From: Rhodoferax sp.
GTDB taxonomy: Bacteria; Pseudomonadota; Gammaproteobacteria; Burkholderiales; Burkholderiaceae_C
Assembly (NCBI GenBank): GCA_003133245.1
Contig: PKWM01000048.1
Coordinates: 1 to 64,000 of the forward strand
DNA length: 64,000 nucleotides
Reading direction: 5' to 3'
The notes under the pieces were generated by a model. It searched no databases and was not told the DNA's origin. It saw only the letters and a list, made by a program, of their open reading frames with translations. The position numbers were made by a program, and so were the translations under genes. This document shows positions 19,795 through 29,886 of the stretch, piece by piece. Within the stretch, counting starts at the first letter, position 1; each line of letters opens with the position of its first letter.

Positions 19795-20209
19795 TTTTGC
19801 CTTCGCCGCCAGCTTGGCCGTCGGCACCAAAAGACATCACATCAATTTCGCCCTTGACACCCGGGTTAAGATAAACATAGGGCTTGCCCCAAGGGTCGTT
19901 GGGCAACAGGTCGAGGTAGGGCTTCCAGTTGGGCGGCACCGGGGCGGTGGTCGGTTTGGTCAGCAAGGCCTGCAGTCCTTGCTCGGCTGTGGGGTAGCGC
20001 TGGTTATCAAGCTTGTAGAGCTTGAGCGCCTGCATCAAGTTATTGACATCGGTCTTGGCCGCCGTCACGCGGGCATCGTCGGCGCGGTCCAACACGTTGG
20101 GCACGATCAGCGCCGCCAGTACACCAATGATCAAGAGTACCACCATCAACTCTATCAGGGTGAAGCCGCGCTGAAACCGCTGGCGCAAGGAGGGAATATT
20201 TTGTTTCAT
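19766..20209 (-). CDS. gspG: Type II secretion major pseudopilin GspG
   Basis: GspG is the major subunit of the pseudopilus that pushes substrates through GspD. The 147-residue protein has the leader MKQNIPSLRQRFQRG followed by FTLIELMVVLLIIGVLAALI. The conserved C-terminal region includes YPTAEQGLQALL, DPWGKPY and calcium-site residues near FGADGQAGGEGKNADIG. It is first in the minus-strand gsp series and is divergent from gspC, with 47 bases between the two starts. Confidence 0.96.
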   Translation of the reverse strand: MKQNIPSLRQRFQRGFTLIELMVVLLIIGVLAALIVPNVLDRADDARVTAAKTDVNNLMQALKLYKLDNQRYPTAEQGLQALLTKPTTAPVPPNWKPYLDLLPNDPWGKPYVYLNPGVKGEIDVMSFGADGQAGGEGKNADIGSWQP

Positions 20210-20256
20210 GGTGCAGGTTTACTTTGTGGATCGATCACTTCTATGATAATCGACCC

Positions 20257-20709
20257 ATGCAAACTCATTCCCACAACATCTGGTGGCTACGAATTGCCAC
20301 GTTTTTGTTGGCTGCACTGGCCACTGCCAGCGCCGCTTATTGGGTACTCAAATGGCGTGCCAGCGTGAGCCCGAGTCGGCCCGCCACGATTGCCTTTTCT
20401 GAGCCAGCCCAATTTGACCCACAAGCGCTGGCACGTTTGTTCGGGGGTGCCAAAGGGGGTACGGCAAATGCGCCACTGGCGCGTGCGGCAAGTCATTTCA
20501 AGCTCTTTGGCGTGATCGCCAACCGCGCCAAAGGGGGCTATGCCTTAATTGCGGTTGATGGCAAAGCCGCTAAGCCTTTTCGGGTTGGCAATCAGGTCAA
20601 TGACGAGTTGGTGCTGCATTCGCTAAGCGCTCGCAGCGCAGCATTGGCCGCCAGTCTTGATGGACCTATAACATTGACACTGGAACTGCCCAAACTGGCG
20701 CACCCTTGA
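20257..20709 (+). CDS. gspC: Type II secretion protein GspC, short form
   Basis: GspC links the inner-membrane platform to the secretin. The 150-residue protein has one membrane segment (about 12-30) and a homology-region domain (FKLFGVIANRAKGGYALIAV through PFRVGNQVNDELVLHSLS). It ends soon after that domain, so it has no PDZ or coiled-coil domain, unlike longer GspC proteins of 270-300 residues. I chose the ATG at 20257 because MQTHSHNIWW leads directly into the membrane segment; an upstream TTG frame has no support. It is transcribed away from gspG. Confidence 0.88.
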   Translation: MQTHSHNIWWLRIATFLLAALATASAAYWVLKWRASVSPSRPATIAFSEPAQFDPQALARLFGGAKGGTANAPLARAASHFKLFGVIANRAKGGYALIAVDGKAAKPFRVGNQVNDELVLHSLSARSAALAASLDGPITLTLELPKLAHP

Positions 20710-20778
20710 TCTGCTTTTGCAGAACCTTGCGTTCCATCCAGAAATCAACCCGTTTTCCCAGTTACCGATACATTGATA

Positions 20779-22416
20779 ATGGTTGAAGCAATGCAAAAAG
20801 CTATTCAATCTGACGTGCTGGTGATTGGCGGTGGCCTGGCCGGCATCGTGACAGCGATAGAGTGCCTGCGCGCTGGCAAAAGCGTAACCCTGGTGGACCG
20901 CGACACGTCGGTGCGGTTGGGGGGTTTGGCCTTGTGGGCATTCGGCGGCATGGCCCTTGTCGATACCCCGGTGCAGCGGCGCATGAAGCTCAAGGATTCG
21001 CCTGAAATTGCGCTCAAAGACTGGTTGCGCTTTGGTGAGTTGGGCGAGCAAGATCTATTGCCCCGCAGGTGGGCGTCCTACTATGTGGAGCACTCCCGCA
21101 GGCAAGTGTATGACTGGCTGACCGAGAGTGGTCTCTCCTTCATGCCGGCGGTGAATTGGGTCGAACGCGGCATGCAGGGCAATGGCAACACCCTGCCCCG
21201 CTACCACGTGGTATGGGGAACTGGGCGGGGGCTTACTCTTCGCATGATCGAGTTGATGCGCCAAGCCGGCTCCGGCAATCGTTTGACCGTCCTGCACAAC
21301 CACGAAGTGTTGACGTTGGAATCGACCCATGGCGTGGTGGTTGGCGCAAATGCAATCGATCACGTGACCGGCCAAAATGTGCAAATGGCAGCACAAGCGG
21401 TAGTGCTGGCCATGGGGGGTATCAATGGCAGCCTGGAACAAACCCGAGCCAATTGGGTCCAAGACCGCCCCATGCCGGCAACCATGCTCAACGGTGCCCA
21501 TCCGTATGCCAGCGGAAAACTCCATCACCTTGTTGCCGAGTTGGGAGGGCAAATTACCCATGCCGGAGAAATGTGGAACTACGCTGCCGGTGTGCCCCAT
21601 CCGGAACCTCACTTTGAAGGCCACGGCTTGTCCCTTATTCCCTGTAAATCAGCCCTGTGGCTGAACCACCGAGGGCAACGCATCGGGCCGGAACCTTTGG
21701 TGGTTGGCTTTGACACGCACACACTTTGCCAGCGTGTTGCGGCGCAGGAGAAGCCCTATGTCTGGCACCTGCTGAACTGGCGCATCGCGATCAAGGAATT
21801 GGCGTTGTCGGGTGCCGAACACAACCAGCGCATTCGCGACCACCAGACGTTACTGTTCCTGAAGGAAACGCTGTTCGGCAATCACCGGTTGGTGAAACAG
21901 ATGATCTCTGAGAGCCGTCATTTTCTGGTGGACGATACTCTGGCCGGATTGGCCGCCAAGATGAACGCACTGGCCGGAACCGATGACGTTCGCGCTGATG
22001 TCTTGCAGCAAACTGCGGATGCGTTTGATGCCAACTTTGTTCTGGGAGACAAGCTTTACAACGACGAGCAGATCCGCCGTATCGAACACGCGCGTCACTG
22101 GGGAGCGGACAAGTTGCGCACCTGCAAGCCGGCCCCGCTGCAGGCGCGGGGGGCCGGCCCTTTCATGGCCATCCAGACGCAGCTCATCACGCGCAAGAGT
22201 TTGGGGGGCTTGCAAACCGACCTGCAAAGCCGGGTGCTCGATGCCAGAGGTCAAGCCATGGAAGGCTTGTACTGTGTCGGAGAAGCCGCAGGCTTCGGCG
22301 GCGGCGGCGCTTGCGGAAAACGCTCTTTGGAGGGAACCTTTCTTCCTGGTTGCATTCTGACGGCACGTTCTGCCGCACGATCCATCGTCGCCGGGCGCGG
22401 TCTGTCGCGGGCCTGA
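20779..22416 (+). CDS. FAD-binding dehydrogenase (fumarate reductase/KsdD-like flavoprotein)
   Basis: The 545-residue protein has an N-terminal dinucleotide motif VIGGGLAGIVTAIEC (about residue 14) and the C-terminal FAD-binding GLYCVGEAAGFGGGGACGKR, both typical of the FAD_binding_2 family. The substrate is unknown. The start is unclear: ATG at 20779 or 20791, with no strong ribosome binding site before either. It is followed 39 bases later by a thiamine diphosphate enzyme in the same direction, so the two probably act together. No signal peptide is seen, hence a cytoplasmic place is likely. Confidence 0.85.
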   Translation: MVEAMQKAIQSDVLVIGGGLAGIVTAIECLRAGKSVTLVDRDTSVRLGGLALWAFGGMALVDTPVQRRMKLKDSPEIALKDWLRFGELGEQDLLPRRWASYYVEHSRRQVYDWLTESGLSFMPAVNWVERGMQGNGNTLPRYHVVWGTGRGLTLRMIELMRQAGSGNRLTVLHNHEVLTLESTHGVVVGANAIDHVTGQNVQMAAQAVVLAMGGINGSLEQTRANWVQDRPMPATMLNGAHPYASGKLHHLVAELGGQITHAGEMWNYAAGVPHPEPHFEGHGLSLIPCKSALWLNHRGQRIGPEPLVVGFDTHTLCQRVAAQEKPYVWHLLNWRIAIKELALSGAEHNQRIRDHQTLLFLKETLFGNHRLVKQMISESRHFLVDDTLAGLAAKMNALAGTDDVRADVLQQTADAFDANFVLGDKLYNDEQIRRIEHARHWGADKLRTCKPAPLQARGAGPFMAIQTQLITRKSLGGLQTDLQSRVLDARGQAMEGLYCVGEAAGFGGGGACGKRSLEGTFLPGCILTARSAARSIVAGRGLSRA

Positions 22417-22455
22417 CAGGTCGGAACCTTAACCACTACTTTTTGAGGCAGTCCC

Positions 22456-24189
22456 ATGAAAAAAACTGGCGCATGGCTGGCACGTTACGCTCTGGAGCAA
22501 CTGGGCATCCGCTACACCTTTGGCATTCCCGGAGTGCACAACACCGAGCTCTATGACGAGCTTAACAACTCGGAGCTGATCACTCCCATACTGGTAAGTC
22601 ATGAAGGTGGTGCTTCCTTTATGGCCGATGGCTTGAGCCGCCTGTCTAATTCGGTAGGTACGCTGGTGGTAGTGCCGGCAGCGGGCTTGACCCATGCGGC
22701 CAGCGGCATTGGCGAAGCCTTTTTGGATGGCGTTCCCATGCTGGTGATTTGTGGCGGCATTCGCACCGACATTAACTGGAAGTTCCAATTGCACGAAATG
22801 GATTTGCACCAGTTCATGAAGGGCATCACCAAAGCCACCTACAAGATTGAACACACCCGCGATGTGGTGTCCACGCTGTTTGAAGCATATCGCATTGCCA
22901 CCAATGGAGAACCCGGCCCGGTGTTTATCGAGTTGCCGATGAACGTACAAATGTTCCCTGGTGAGGTGGGTGAACTGCCGCGTTGGACGGCACCGGCCCT
23001 GCCGGCACCGGCCGCAGCCAGTCAGATTGATGCCGCCATCGCTTTGCTAAAAAACGCCAAGAAACCGGGCTTCTTCGTGGGCTGGGGCGCACGCGACTGC
23101 TCTACAGAATTAATGGCCTTGGCCGACCACCTACAGGCCCCGGTGGCCACTACCTTGCAAGGATTCTCGGTGTTCCCTGCGAGCCACCCACTGCACGCGG
23201 GGTTCAGCTTTGGGCCGTCAGCAGTGCCGGCCGCACGCAACGCGTTTGCCGATTGCGATGTGCTGCTGGCGGTTGGCACCCGGTTTGCTGAAATTGCCTC
23301 GGGAAGTTTTGGTCTGACGGTGCCAGCGCAGTTGATTCACGTTGACATTTGCTCCCGTGTCTTTAACGCCAACTACCCAGCCCAAGTGGCCATTGAGGGT
23401 GACGCCAGGGTGGTGGTGCCACAACTTTTGGCTGCTTTGCGCAAGGCCCAGCCTGCACCGCGTGCTGACGCGGGATTGGCAGGCCGCATTGCTGCCGACA
23501 AAAAAGCCTACCGCCAAACCTGGTACGACCACGACGCACAAGGCCGTGTCAACCCGGCGCGCTTTTTTGACGCGCTGCGAGCTGCCACGTCGGCAGATGC
23601 CGTAACCGTTGTAGATGATGGCAACCATACCTACCTGACCGCTGAACTTTGGCCCATTTTGACGGCGAAGTCGGGCATCCTTCCAAGCGATTTCAACGCC
23701 ATGGGCTATTCCATTCCCGCAGCCATTGGTGCCAAGCTGGCACGCCCAGACGTGCCGGTGAACTGCATCGTCGGTGACGGGTGCTTTCGCATGACCTGCA
23801 TGGAAATCATCACCGCCACGCATTACCGGCTGGGCATCGTGTATTACGTGTTTTGCGATGGCGAGCTATCGCAGATTTCGCAAGCGCAGGAAATTCCGTA
23901 CAACCGCAAACCGTGTACGGTGCTTAGCAGCATCGCCATCGATGGGGTGGCCCGCGCGGTGGGTGCCGGATATTTCAAGATTGCCACTGATGCCGACCTG
24001 ACCCAGCAGGTTGCCGCAGCGAGCGCCATGGCCAAGACCGGCCAGCCAGTGATTGTGGAAGTGAACATCGACTACAGCAAACGCACGGCGTTTACCGAAG
24101 GCGTGGTCAAGACCAACTTCCAGCGCTTTACGCTCAAGCAAAAAGCCCGTGCGCTGGGCCGAGCCATGGTGCGCAAAGTAACGGGTTGA
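22456..24189 (+). CDS. Acetolactate-synthase-like thiamine diphosphate enzyme with variant metal site
   Basis: The 577-residue protein has the three-domain plan of the ALS/benzoylformate decarboxylase family. These are the N-terminal Pyr domain with the catalytic Glu50 (LVSHEGG), a central domain about 190-330, and the C-terminal PP domain with GDG at 440-442. Twenty-seven residues after the GDG Asp, where relatives carry the second Asn of the Asn-Asn pair that binds magnesium, this protein has Cys467-Asp468 (VFCDGE). Asp may still bind the metal. Reaction and substrate are unknown. It follows the FAD dehydrogenase gene and is not near ilvN or ilvC, so a role in valine synthesis is unlikely. 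Confidence 0.85.
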   Translation: MKKTGAWLARYALEQLGIRYTFGIPGVHNTELYDELNNSELITPILVSHEGGASFMADGLSRLSNSVGTLVVVPAAGLTHAASGIGEAFLDGVPMLVICGGIRTDINWKFQLHEMDLHQFMKGITKATYKIEHTRDVVSTLFEAYRIATNGEPGPVFIELPMNVQMFPGEVGELPRWTAPALPAPAAASQIDAAIALLKNAKKPGFFVGWGARDCSTELMALADHLQAPVATTLQGFSVFPASHPLHAGFSFGPSAVPAARNAFADCDVLLAVGTRFAEIASGSFGLTVPAQLIHVDICSRVFNANYPAQVAIEGDARVVVPQLLAALRKAQPAPRADAGLAGRIAADKKAYRQTWYDHDAQGRVNPARFFDALRAATSADAVTVVDDGNHTYLTAELWPILTAKSGILPSDFNAMGYSIPAAIGAKLARPDVPVNCIVGDGCFRMTCMEIITATHYRLGIVYYVFCDGELSQISQAQEIPYNRKPCTVLSSIAIDGVARAVGAGYFKIATDADLTQQVAAASAMAKTGQPVIVEVNIDYSKRTAFTEGVVKTNFQRFTLKQKARALGRAMVRKVTG

Positions 24190-24280
24190 GCTTTGCGTGT
24201 GCCAACCGTGAACTAGTCACCCGTGTCCAATGGTCAATCGCTGAAGGCTGGAATATCTACGGGACAAAGTCAGTCCCGAA

Positions 24281-24312
24281 AGCAAAACGCCAACATCAAG
24301 TTGGCGTTTGCT
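24281..24312. terminator. Stem-loop terminator after tRNA-fMet / rplQ
   Basis: A 10-base-pair stem AAACGCCAAC / GTTGGCGTTT (24285-24294 and 24300-24309) with the 5-base loop ATCAA lies between two convergent units. On the minus strand it is followed by TTTTGC, so it most likely ends the ribosomal operon and tRNA-fMet transcript. It may also stop transcription coming from the thiamine diphosphate enzyme gene. A second smaller hairpin, TACGGG/CCCGTA, sits at 24314-24331. Confidence 0.6.
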
Positions 24313-24335
24313 TACGGGGACAGCCCCGTATCTAT

Positions 24336-24412
<77 letters not shown>

Positions 24413-24433
24413 TCATGTTTGCATTGTAACCGA

Positions 24434-24832
24434 TTAAGGCTTGTCTGTCTCGCCAGCCGCAACTTCCAGCACTTCAGGGCGATCAACCAATTCAACCAAC
24501 GCCATAGGTGCGTTGTCGCCGATGCGAAAACCCATTTTCAGGATGCGGGTGTAGCCGCCCGGACGGGTCTTGAAACGCGGACCCAGGTCGTTGAACAGCT
24601 TGACGACACTGTCGCGTTCGCGCAAACGGTCAAATGCCAAACGGCGGTTGGCTACGGTGGCCTCTTTGGCCAGGGTGATCATCGGTTCGATCACGCGGCG
24701 CAGCTCCTTGGCTTTGGGCAGCGTGGTTTTGATGACTTCATGCTCGATGAGCGAATTCATCATGTTGCGCAACATAGCCAAGCGGTGCTCGCTGGTGCGA
24801 TTGAGTTTACGTAGTCCATATCCGTGGCGCAT
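24434..24832 (-). CDS. rplQ: Ribosomal protein bL17
   Basis: bL17 is a large-subunit protein near the exit tunnel. The 132-residue protein begins [20 protein letters not shown], the family signature, and continues with [11 protein letters not shown] and [12 protein letters not shown]. It is the last protein gene of the alpha operon (rpsM-rpsK-rpsD-rpoA-rplQ), 84 bases after rpoA and 21 bases before tRNA-fMet. Confidence 0.98.
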   Translation of the reverse strand: MRHGYGLRKLNRTSEHRLAMLRNMMNSLIEHEVIKTTLPKAKELRRVIEPMITLAKEATVANRRLAFDRLRERDSVVKLFNDLGPRFKTRPGGYTRILKMGFRIGDNAPMALVELVDRPEVLEVAAGETDKP

Positions 24833-24916
24833 GGTGCTTTCCTTGAGTTATATAACAGGCAGCCGTATCAGGTACTGCCCGTGGCACTGAGCCCCCCTCT
24901 TGTGGAGCTCAAAAGA

Positions 24917-25906
24917 TTATCGTTTTTCGAGCGTGGCAGGCGGCCAGCTTTCGAGCTTCATGCCCAAAGTCAGACCACGCGATGCCAGCACTTCCTTGAT
25001 TTCATTCAGTGATTTACGGCCCAGATTCGGCGTTTTAAGCAACTCGTTTTCAGTGCGCTGAATCAGATCACCGATGTAATAGATATTCTCAGCTTTCAGG
25101 CAGTTGGCCGAGCGAACGGTGAGCTCGAGCTCATCGACCGGGCGCAACAAGATCGGGTCGAATTGGGCGCCACTGCGCGGCGAAGGTGCATCAAACGCTG
25201 CCAGCTCACTGCCTTCCAACTGGGCAAACACCGCCAGTTGTTCTACGAGAATTTTAGCCGATGCGCGCACGGCCTCTTCGGCCGAAATAGCACCATTAGT
25301 CTCAATATCAAGCACCAGCTTGTCAAGGTCGGTACGCTGCTCCACCCGCGCGCTCTCAACCGTGTAGCTGACCCGCTTGACGGGTGAAAAAGAAGCGTCG
25401 AGCACGATGCGGCCAATCGACTTGGTAGGCTCATCACCATGACGGCGCATGGTACCCGGAACATAGCCGCGACCTTTTTCAATTTTGATCTGCATGTCGA
25501 GCTTGCCGCCTTGCGACATGTTCGCAATCACGTGATCAGGATTGATGATTTCAACATCATGCGGCGTTTGAATATCAGCGGCAGTAACCGCGCCTTCACC
25601 CTCTTTACGCAGACTCAGTGTCACATCGTCGCGATTGTGCAGTTTGAAAACCACGCCTTTGAGATTCAATAAAATATTGACCACGTCTTCTTGCACACCA
25701 TCGATCGAAGAGTACTCATGCAGGACGCCAGCAATGGTGACTTCGGTTGCTGCGTAGCCCGGCATCGAGGCCAGCAACACCCGGCGCAGTGCGTTGCCCA
25801 GCGTATGGCCGTAGCCCCGCTCAAACGGCTCAAGCGACACCTTGGCCCGATTGGCGCTCAAAGGCTCAACATTAATGGTTTTTGGTTTCAGTAAACTATT
25901 TTGCAT
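24917..25906 (-). CDS. rpoA: RNA polymerase alpha subunit
   Basis: The alpha subunit dimerises to nucleate RNA polymerase assembly. Its C-terminal domain binds UP elements and activators. The 329-residue protein has the N-terminal assembly domain ([20 protein letters not shown]) and the C-terminal domain ([28 protein letters not shown]). Full length. It lies between rpsD and rplQ, the standard alpha operon order. Confidence 0.98.
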   Translation of the reverse strand: MQNSLLKPKTINVEPLSANRAKVSLEPFERGYGHTLGNALRRVLLASMPGYAATEVTIAGVLHEYSSIDGVQEDVVNILLNLKGVVFKLHNRDDVTLSLRKEGEGAVTAADIQTPHDVEIINPDHVIANMSQGGKLDMQIKIEKGRGYVPGTMRRHGDEPTKSIGRIVLDASFSPVKRVSYTVESARVEQRTDLDKLVLDIETNGAISAEEAVRASAKILVEQLAVFAQLEGSELAAFDAPSPRSGAQFDPILLRPVDELELTVRSANCLKAENIYYIGDLIQRTENELLKTPNLGRKSLNEIKEVLASRGLTLGMKLESWPPATLEKR

Positions 25907-26016
25907 ACAGACTTCCTCTCAATACCCCCGGCTCGTTACACCGGTAAGGCTGACGAAGCACCCTGAGACGCTGTGCAGCGCACCCAAGGAACGATTTTGA
26001 TCAAAAACGCTAACGC

Positions 26017-26640
26017 TCAACGCGAATACAGCTCAACGATCAACGACTCATTGACATCGGCAGCGAACTGATCACGATCCGGCACCGACTTGAAAGTTCC
26101 TTGAACCTTCTCGATGCTCACCTCAACCCACGATGGCATTCCAACTTGTTGCGCCAATTGCAAAGCTTCCGCAACGCGGACTTGCGTTTTTGATTTATCG
26201 CGAACGGCGATCAAATCACCAGCTTTCACCATGAAAGAGGGAATATTGACGGACTTGCCGTTCACCGTCATGGCTTTGTGAGACACCAGTTGGCGCGCTT
26301 CAGCGCGCGTAGAACCAAAACCCATGCGATAGACCACATTGTCAAAACGCGACTCCAGCAGCGACAACAAGTTGGCGCCGGTATTGCCTTTGCGACGATC
26401 CGCTTCTTCAAAGTAGCGTCGGAACTGCTTTTCGAGTATGCCGTACATGCGCTTGACTTTTTGCTTCTCACGCAGTTGCAAGCCAAAATCAGAAGTACGA
26501 GCACCTGAAGTACGACCGTGTTGGCCTGGCTTGGAGTCGAATTTAGCCTTGTCTCCAATGGAGCGTCGGGCGCTCTTTAGAAACAGGTCCGTGCCTTCTC
26601 GGCGGGATAATTTGGCCTTGGGGCCTAGATAACGTGCCAC
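26017..26640 (-). CDS. rpsD: Ribosomal protein uS4
   Basis: uS4 is a primary 16S rRNA-binding protein and, in E. coli, the translational repressor of the alpha operon. The 207-residue protein starts [20 protein letters not shown] and contains the S4 RNA-binding domain ([20 protein letters not shown]). Normal length, between rpsK and rpoA. Confidence 0.98.
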   Translation of the reverse strand: MARYLGPKAKLSRREGTDLFLKSARRSIGDKAKFDSKPGQHGRTSGARTSDFGLQLREKQKVKRMYGILEKQFRRYFEEADRRKGNTGANLLSLLESRFDNVVYRMGFGSTRAEARQLVSHKAMTVNGKSVNIPSFMVKAGDLIAVRDKSKTQVRVAEALQLAQQVGMPSWVEVSIEKVQGTFKSVPDRDQFAADVNESLIVELYSR

Positions 26641-26724
26641 TTGAACTTCCTTTTATGTCATCTGCCGCAATTGCTTGCGGGAGCCGCTGGCTAACAGCCA
26701 GTGGCGGTGGGCTTGTTTAAAAAA

Positions 26725-27129
26725 TTAAATACGACGGCGTTTTTGTGGGCGGCAACCATTGTGCGGCACCGGTGTCACATCTGCAATCAAATTGATGCGA
26801 ATACCCAGAGCTGCCAACGCGCGAACCGAAGACTCACGACCTGGGCCGGGGCCTTTGATTTCAACATCAAGATTCTTGATACCCTGCTCAACCGCTGCAC
26901 GGCCAGCCACTTCAGAAGCCACCTGGGCTGCGAATGGAGTCGATTTGCGTGAACCCTTGAAACCTTGTCCACCCGAGGATGCCCAAGCTAAAGAATTGCC
27001 CTGGCGATCAGTAATCGTAATGATGGTGTTGTTGAACGAAGCATGCACGTGCGCAATGCCATCGGCAACATTTTTGCGAATTTTTTTGCGCACCCGTTGG
27101 GCCGCGTTATTGGTGGGAGCTTTTGCCAT
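26725..27129 (-). CDS. rpsK: Ribosomal protein uS11
   Basis: uS11 forms part of the small-subunit platform near the mRNA exit. The 134-residue protein has the conserved [19 protein letters not shown] and the C-terminal [17 protein letters not shown]. It sits 19 bases after rpsM and 84 bases before rpsD, in standard order. Confidence 0.98.
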   Translation of the reverse strand: MAKAPTNNAAQRVRKKIRKNVADGIAHVHASFNNTIITITDRQGNSLAWASSGGQGFKGSRKSTPFAAQVASEVAGRAAVEQGIKNLDVEIKGPGPGRESSVRALAALGIRINLIADVTPVPHNGCRPQKRRRI

Positions 27130-27148
27130 GGTGGTCTTTCAATCCCTG

Positions 27149-27514
27149 TTATTTCTTCAATGACTGTGCAGCCTTGCGCGGGCCTTTGCGGGTACGAGCG
27201 TTGGTGCGCGTGCGCTGGCCACGCACGGGCAGACCGCGGCGATGGCGAAAGCCCCGGTAACAACCAATGTCCATCAAACGTTTGATGTTCATGGTGGTTT
27301 CCCGGCGCAGATCACCTTCAATCGTGATCAGGCCGACTTGTTCACGAACCTTTTCCAGGTCGGCGTCGGTCAGATCCTTGACCTTCTTGGAGTAAGCGAT
27401 GCCACAAGCGTCGCAAATTTTGCGTGCGCGACTGCGTCCAACCCCGAAGATGGCCGTCAAGCCAATTTCAGAATGTTGTTGCGGCGGAATATTGATGCCA
27501 GCGATACGTGCCAT
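27149..27514 (-). CDS. rpsM: Ribosomal protein uS13
   Basis: uS13 contacts the P-site tRNA and the inter-subunit bridge at the small-subunit head. The 121-residue protein starts [20 protein letters not shown] and ends with the basic [20 protein letters not shown] tail. It follows rpmJ and opens the alpha operon. Confidence 0.98.
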   Translation of the reverse strand: MARIAGINIPPQQHSEIGLTAIFGVGRSRARKICDACGIAYSKKVKDLTDADLEKVREQVGLITIEGDLRRETTMNIKRLMDIGCYRGFRHRRGLPVRGQRTRTNARTRKGPRKAAQSLKK

Positions 27515-27538
27515 TTTGATCCTCTAAAACTCTTGCAA

Positions 27539-27652
27539 TTAACCCTGGCGTTGTTTGTGCCGTGGATCAGAACAGATCACACGCACCACGCCCTTGCGCC
27601 GAATAACCTTGCAGTTGCGGCAAATTTTCTTGACCGAAGCCGAAACCTTCAT
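27539..27652 (-). CDS. rpmJ: Ribosomal protein bL36
   Basis: This 37-codon gene encodes [20 protein letters not shown] followed by [17 protein letters not shown]. It has the zinc-binding set C-x2-C-x12-C-x4-H of the cysteine-containing L36 type. The ATG is at 27652 and the stop TAA at 27539-27541. It lies between infA and rpsM, its usual place. Confidence 0.96.
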   Translation of the reverse strand: MKVSASVKKICRNCKVIRRKGVVRVICSDPRHKQRQG

Positions 27653-27676
27653 TTCATTCTCCTAATACCATTACTG

Positions 27677-27895
27677 TTACTTAGCCCTGAATACAATCCG
27701 CGCCCGACTCAAATCGTAGGGCGTCAATTCAACCGTGACTTTATCTCCTGGAAGAATACGTATATAGTGCATCCGCATTTTTCCTGAAATATGTCCGAGG
27801 ACCACATGGCCATTTTCCAGCTTGACGCGAAACGTCGCGTTCGGCAGGTTTTCAACCACTTCACCCTGCATCTGAATGACATCGTCTTTTGACAT
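27677..27895 (-). CDS. infA: Translation initiation factor IF-1
   Basis: IF-1 occupies the ribosomal A site during initiation. The 72-residue OB-fold protein reads [20 protein letters not shown] and ends [14 protein letters not shown] chose the ATG at 27895, which gives the family's normal N-terminus, over a TTG three codons upstream. It starts 14 bases after the secY stop. Its operon also includes a downstream initiator tRNA. Confidence 0.96.
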   Translation of the reverse strand: MSKDDVIQMQGEVVENLPNATFRVKLENGHVVLGHISGKMRMHYIRILPGDKVTVELTPYDLSRARIVFRAK

Positions 27896-27909
27896 ATTTA
27901 TCAATCGCC

Positions 27910-29220
27910 TTAAGAGGACTTGAAATTAGCCTTCTTTAACAGCGATTCATATTGCTGCGACATCAAGTAGTTCTGCACCTGTGCCATGAAATCCATGGTC
28001 ACCACCACGATAATCAACAGGGAAGTTCCACCAAAATAAAATGGTACGTTGTACTTCAGGATCAGGAACTCAGGCAGCAAACACACCGCCGTAATATAAA
28101 TAGCACCGGCAAAAGTCAGGCGCAGCAAAATCTTGTCAATGTACTTGGCGGTTTGATCACCCGGACGAATGCCCGGAATAAAAGCGCCACTCTTTTTCAG
28201 GTTGTCAGCAGTTTCACGACTATTGAACACTAAGGCTGTATAGAAAAAACAGAAAAATATAATCGCGCCAGCGTAAAGCATCACATAGATGGGTTGCCCA
28301 GGCGTCAGGGAACCCGCAATATCCTTTAGCCAGCGCATCGATTCACCGGTGCTGAACCAACCCACCACAGTGGCTGGCAACAAAATAATGCTTGAGGCAA
28401 AAATGGGTGGGATTACACCCGCCATATTGAGCTTCAAGGGCAGATGAGAAGATTGGCCGCCATAAACTTTGCTGCCCACTTGACGCCGGGCGTAATTCAC
28501 CAGAATCTTGCGCTGACCGCGCTCCACGAACACCACAAAGTACGTCACCAACATCACCAAAACAAGAATAAACAGAGAAATGATGATGCTCATGGCACCG
28601 GTACGAACCAGTTCGAGCAAGCCGCCAATGGCATTGGGAAGTCCAGCTGCTATGCCGCCAAAAATCAGGATCGAAATCCCGTTGCCCAAACCGCGCTCGG
28701 TGATCTGCTCACCCAGCCACATCAAAAACAAAGTACCTGCCGTCAAGGTCACAATGGCGGTCATGCGAAAGCCAAAGCCCGGCGCAATCACCAGCCCAGG
28801 CGAGCTTTCCAGCGCCAGCGCAATACCCATGGACTGAAACAGGGCAAGCCCGAGCGTGGCGTAACGCGTGTACTGCGTAATTTTGCGCCGCCCGGCCTCG
28901 CCTTCTTTCTTGATCTGCTCAAATGCAGGAAGCACATAGGTGAGCAACTGCAAGATGATCGAAGCCGATATATAGGGCATGATTCCCAGAGCAAACACGG
29001 TAAACCGCGACAGGGCACCACCGGAGAACATGTTGAACATGCCCAAAATACCACCCTGCTGGTCTTTGAAAAACTTTGCCAATTGTGCTGGATCAATACC
29101 AGGCACAGGTATGTGCGCACCGACCCGGTACACCACCAGCGCCAACAGCAAAAAAATAAGTCGCCGACGCAGGTCGCCAAATTTGCCGGTTTTCGCCAGT
29201 TGAGCTGCGTTAGTTGCCAC
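27910..29220 (-). CDS. secY: Protein translocase channel subunit SecY
   Basis: SecY forms the inner-membrane Sec channel. The 436-residue protein has ten membrane segments, the plug-region sequence [33 protein letters not shown] and the conserved cytoplasmic loop GMRPGD-like [13 protein letters not shown]. The start is a GTG at 29220 ([12 protein letters not shown]). Upstream in-frame codons overlap the rplO region and give no family match. It lies between rplO and infA, as in other spc operons. Confidence 0.96.
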   Translation of the reverse strand: MATNAAQLAKTGKFGDLRRRLIFLLLALVVYRVGAHIPVPGIDPAQLAKFFKDQQGGILGMFNMFSGGALSRFTVFALGIMPYISASIILQLLTYVLPAFEQIKKEGEAGRRKITQYTRYATLGLALFQSMGIALALESSPGLVIAPGFGFRMTAIVTLTAGTLFLMWLGEQITERGLGNGISILIFGGIAAGLPNAIGGLLELVRTGAMSIIISLFILVLVMLVTYFVVFVERGQRKILVNYARRQVGSKVYGGQSSHLPLKLNMAGVIPPIFASSIILLPATVVGWFSTGESMRWLKDIAGSLTPGQPIYVMLYAGAIIFFCFFYTALVFNSRETADNLKKSGAFIPGIRPGDQTAKYIDKILLRLTFAGAIYITAVCLLPEFLILKYNVPFYFGGTSLLIIVVVTMDFMAQVQNYLMSQQYESLLKKANFKSS

Positions 29221-29245
29221 TGCTGAATCTTTCAAATACTGGCGC

Positions 29246-29677
29246 TTAAGCCAGACTTCCGCCAGCGGCTTCAATGGCCGCTTTGGCACCGGCTGTGGCA
29301 GCAATACCGGTCAATTTAACCGCCAAGCTGAGTTCACCAGTTTTGATGACTTTGACCACCCGGGCCAACTCACCGACCAAGCCAGCTTGTTTGAGGCTCA
29401 CCAGATCAACCTCAGCCGCACCGAGCCGCTGCAAAGCGCCCAACGTAACCTCAGCATTGAACTGCAACAGATGGGATTTGAAACCACGCTTGGGCAGACG
29501 CCGTTGCATCGGCATTTGGCCGCCTTCAAAGCCCACTTTGTGATAACCACCCGCACGAGATTTTTGGCCTTTGTGGCCACGCCCTGCGGTTTTGCCAATA
29601 CCGGAGCCAATGCCACGACCGACACGACGCTTGTAGTGCTTCGCCCCATCAGCGGGCTTGATGCCATTGAGTTCCAT
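29246..29677 (-). CDS. rplO: Ribosomal protein uL15
   Basis: uL15 is a late-assembly large-subunit protein. The 143-residue protein starts [20 protein letters not shown] and has the Gly-rich [20 protein letters not shown] segment. Two consecutive ATGs are present. The second (29677) lies 6 bases after AGGA and matches the family N-terminus. Between rpmD and secY. Confidence 0.97.
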   Translation of the reverse strand: MELNGIKPADGAKHYKRRVGRGIGSGIGKTAGRGHKGQKSRAGGYHKVGFEGGQMPMQRRLPKRGFKSHLLQFNAEVTLGALQRLGAAEVDLVSLKQAGLVGELARVVKVIKTGELSLAVKLTGIAATAGAKAAIEAAGGSLA

Positions 29678-29688
29678 CATCTTTCCTC

Positions 29689-29871
29689 TTAAAGCACTTT
29701 GACCAGGTAACTGATCTTGTTAATCATGCCGCGAACCTCGGGTGTATCGACCAACTCGCTGACACTGCGAATCTTACGAAGACCCAAACCACGGACAGTG
29801 GCTCGATGCGATTCCTGGCAACCAATCGGGCTGCGAATCAGTTGCACTTTGACTGTTTGTTGTGTTGTCAT
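29689..29871 (-). CDS. rpmD: Ribosomal protein uL30
   Basis: uL30 is a small large-subunit protein. The 60-residue protein reads [20 protein letters not shown] and then [14 protein letters not shown], the family core. The ATG at 29871 has GGGAG 8 bases upstream. Between rpsE and rplO. Confidence 0.96.
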   Translation of the reverse strand: MTTQQTVKVQLIRSPIGCQESHRATVRGLGLRKIRSVSELVDTPEVRGMINKISYLVKVL

Positions 29872-29886
29872 TTTCAAGACTCCCGC

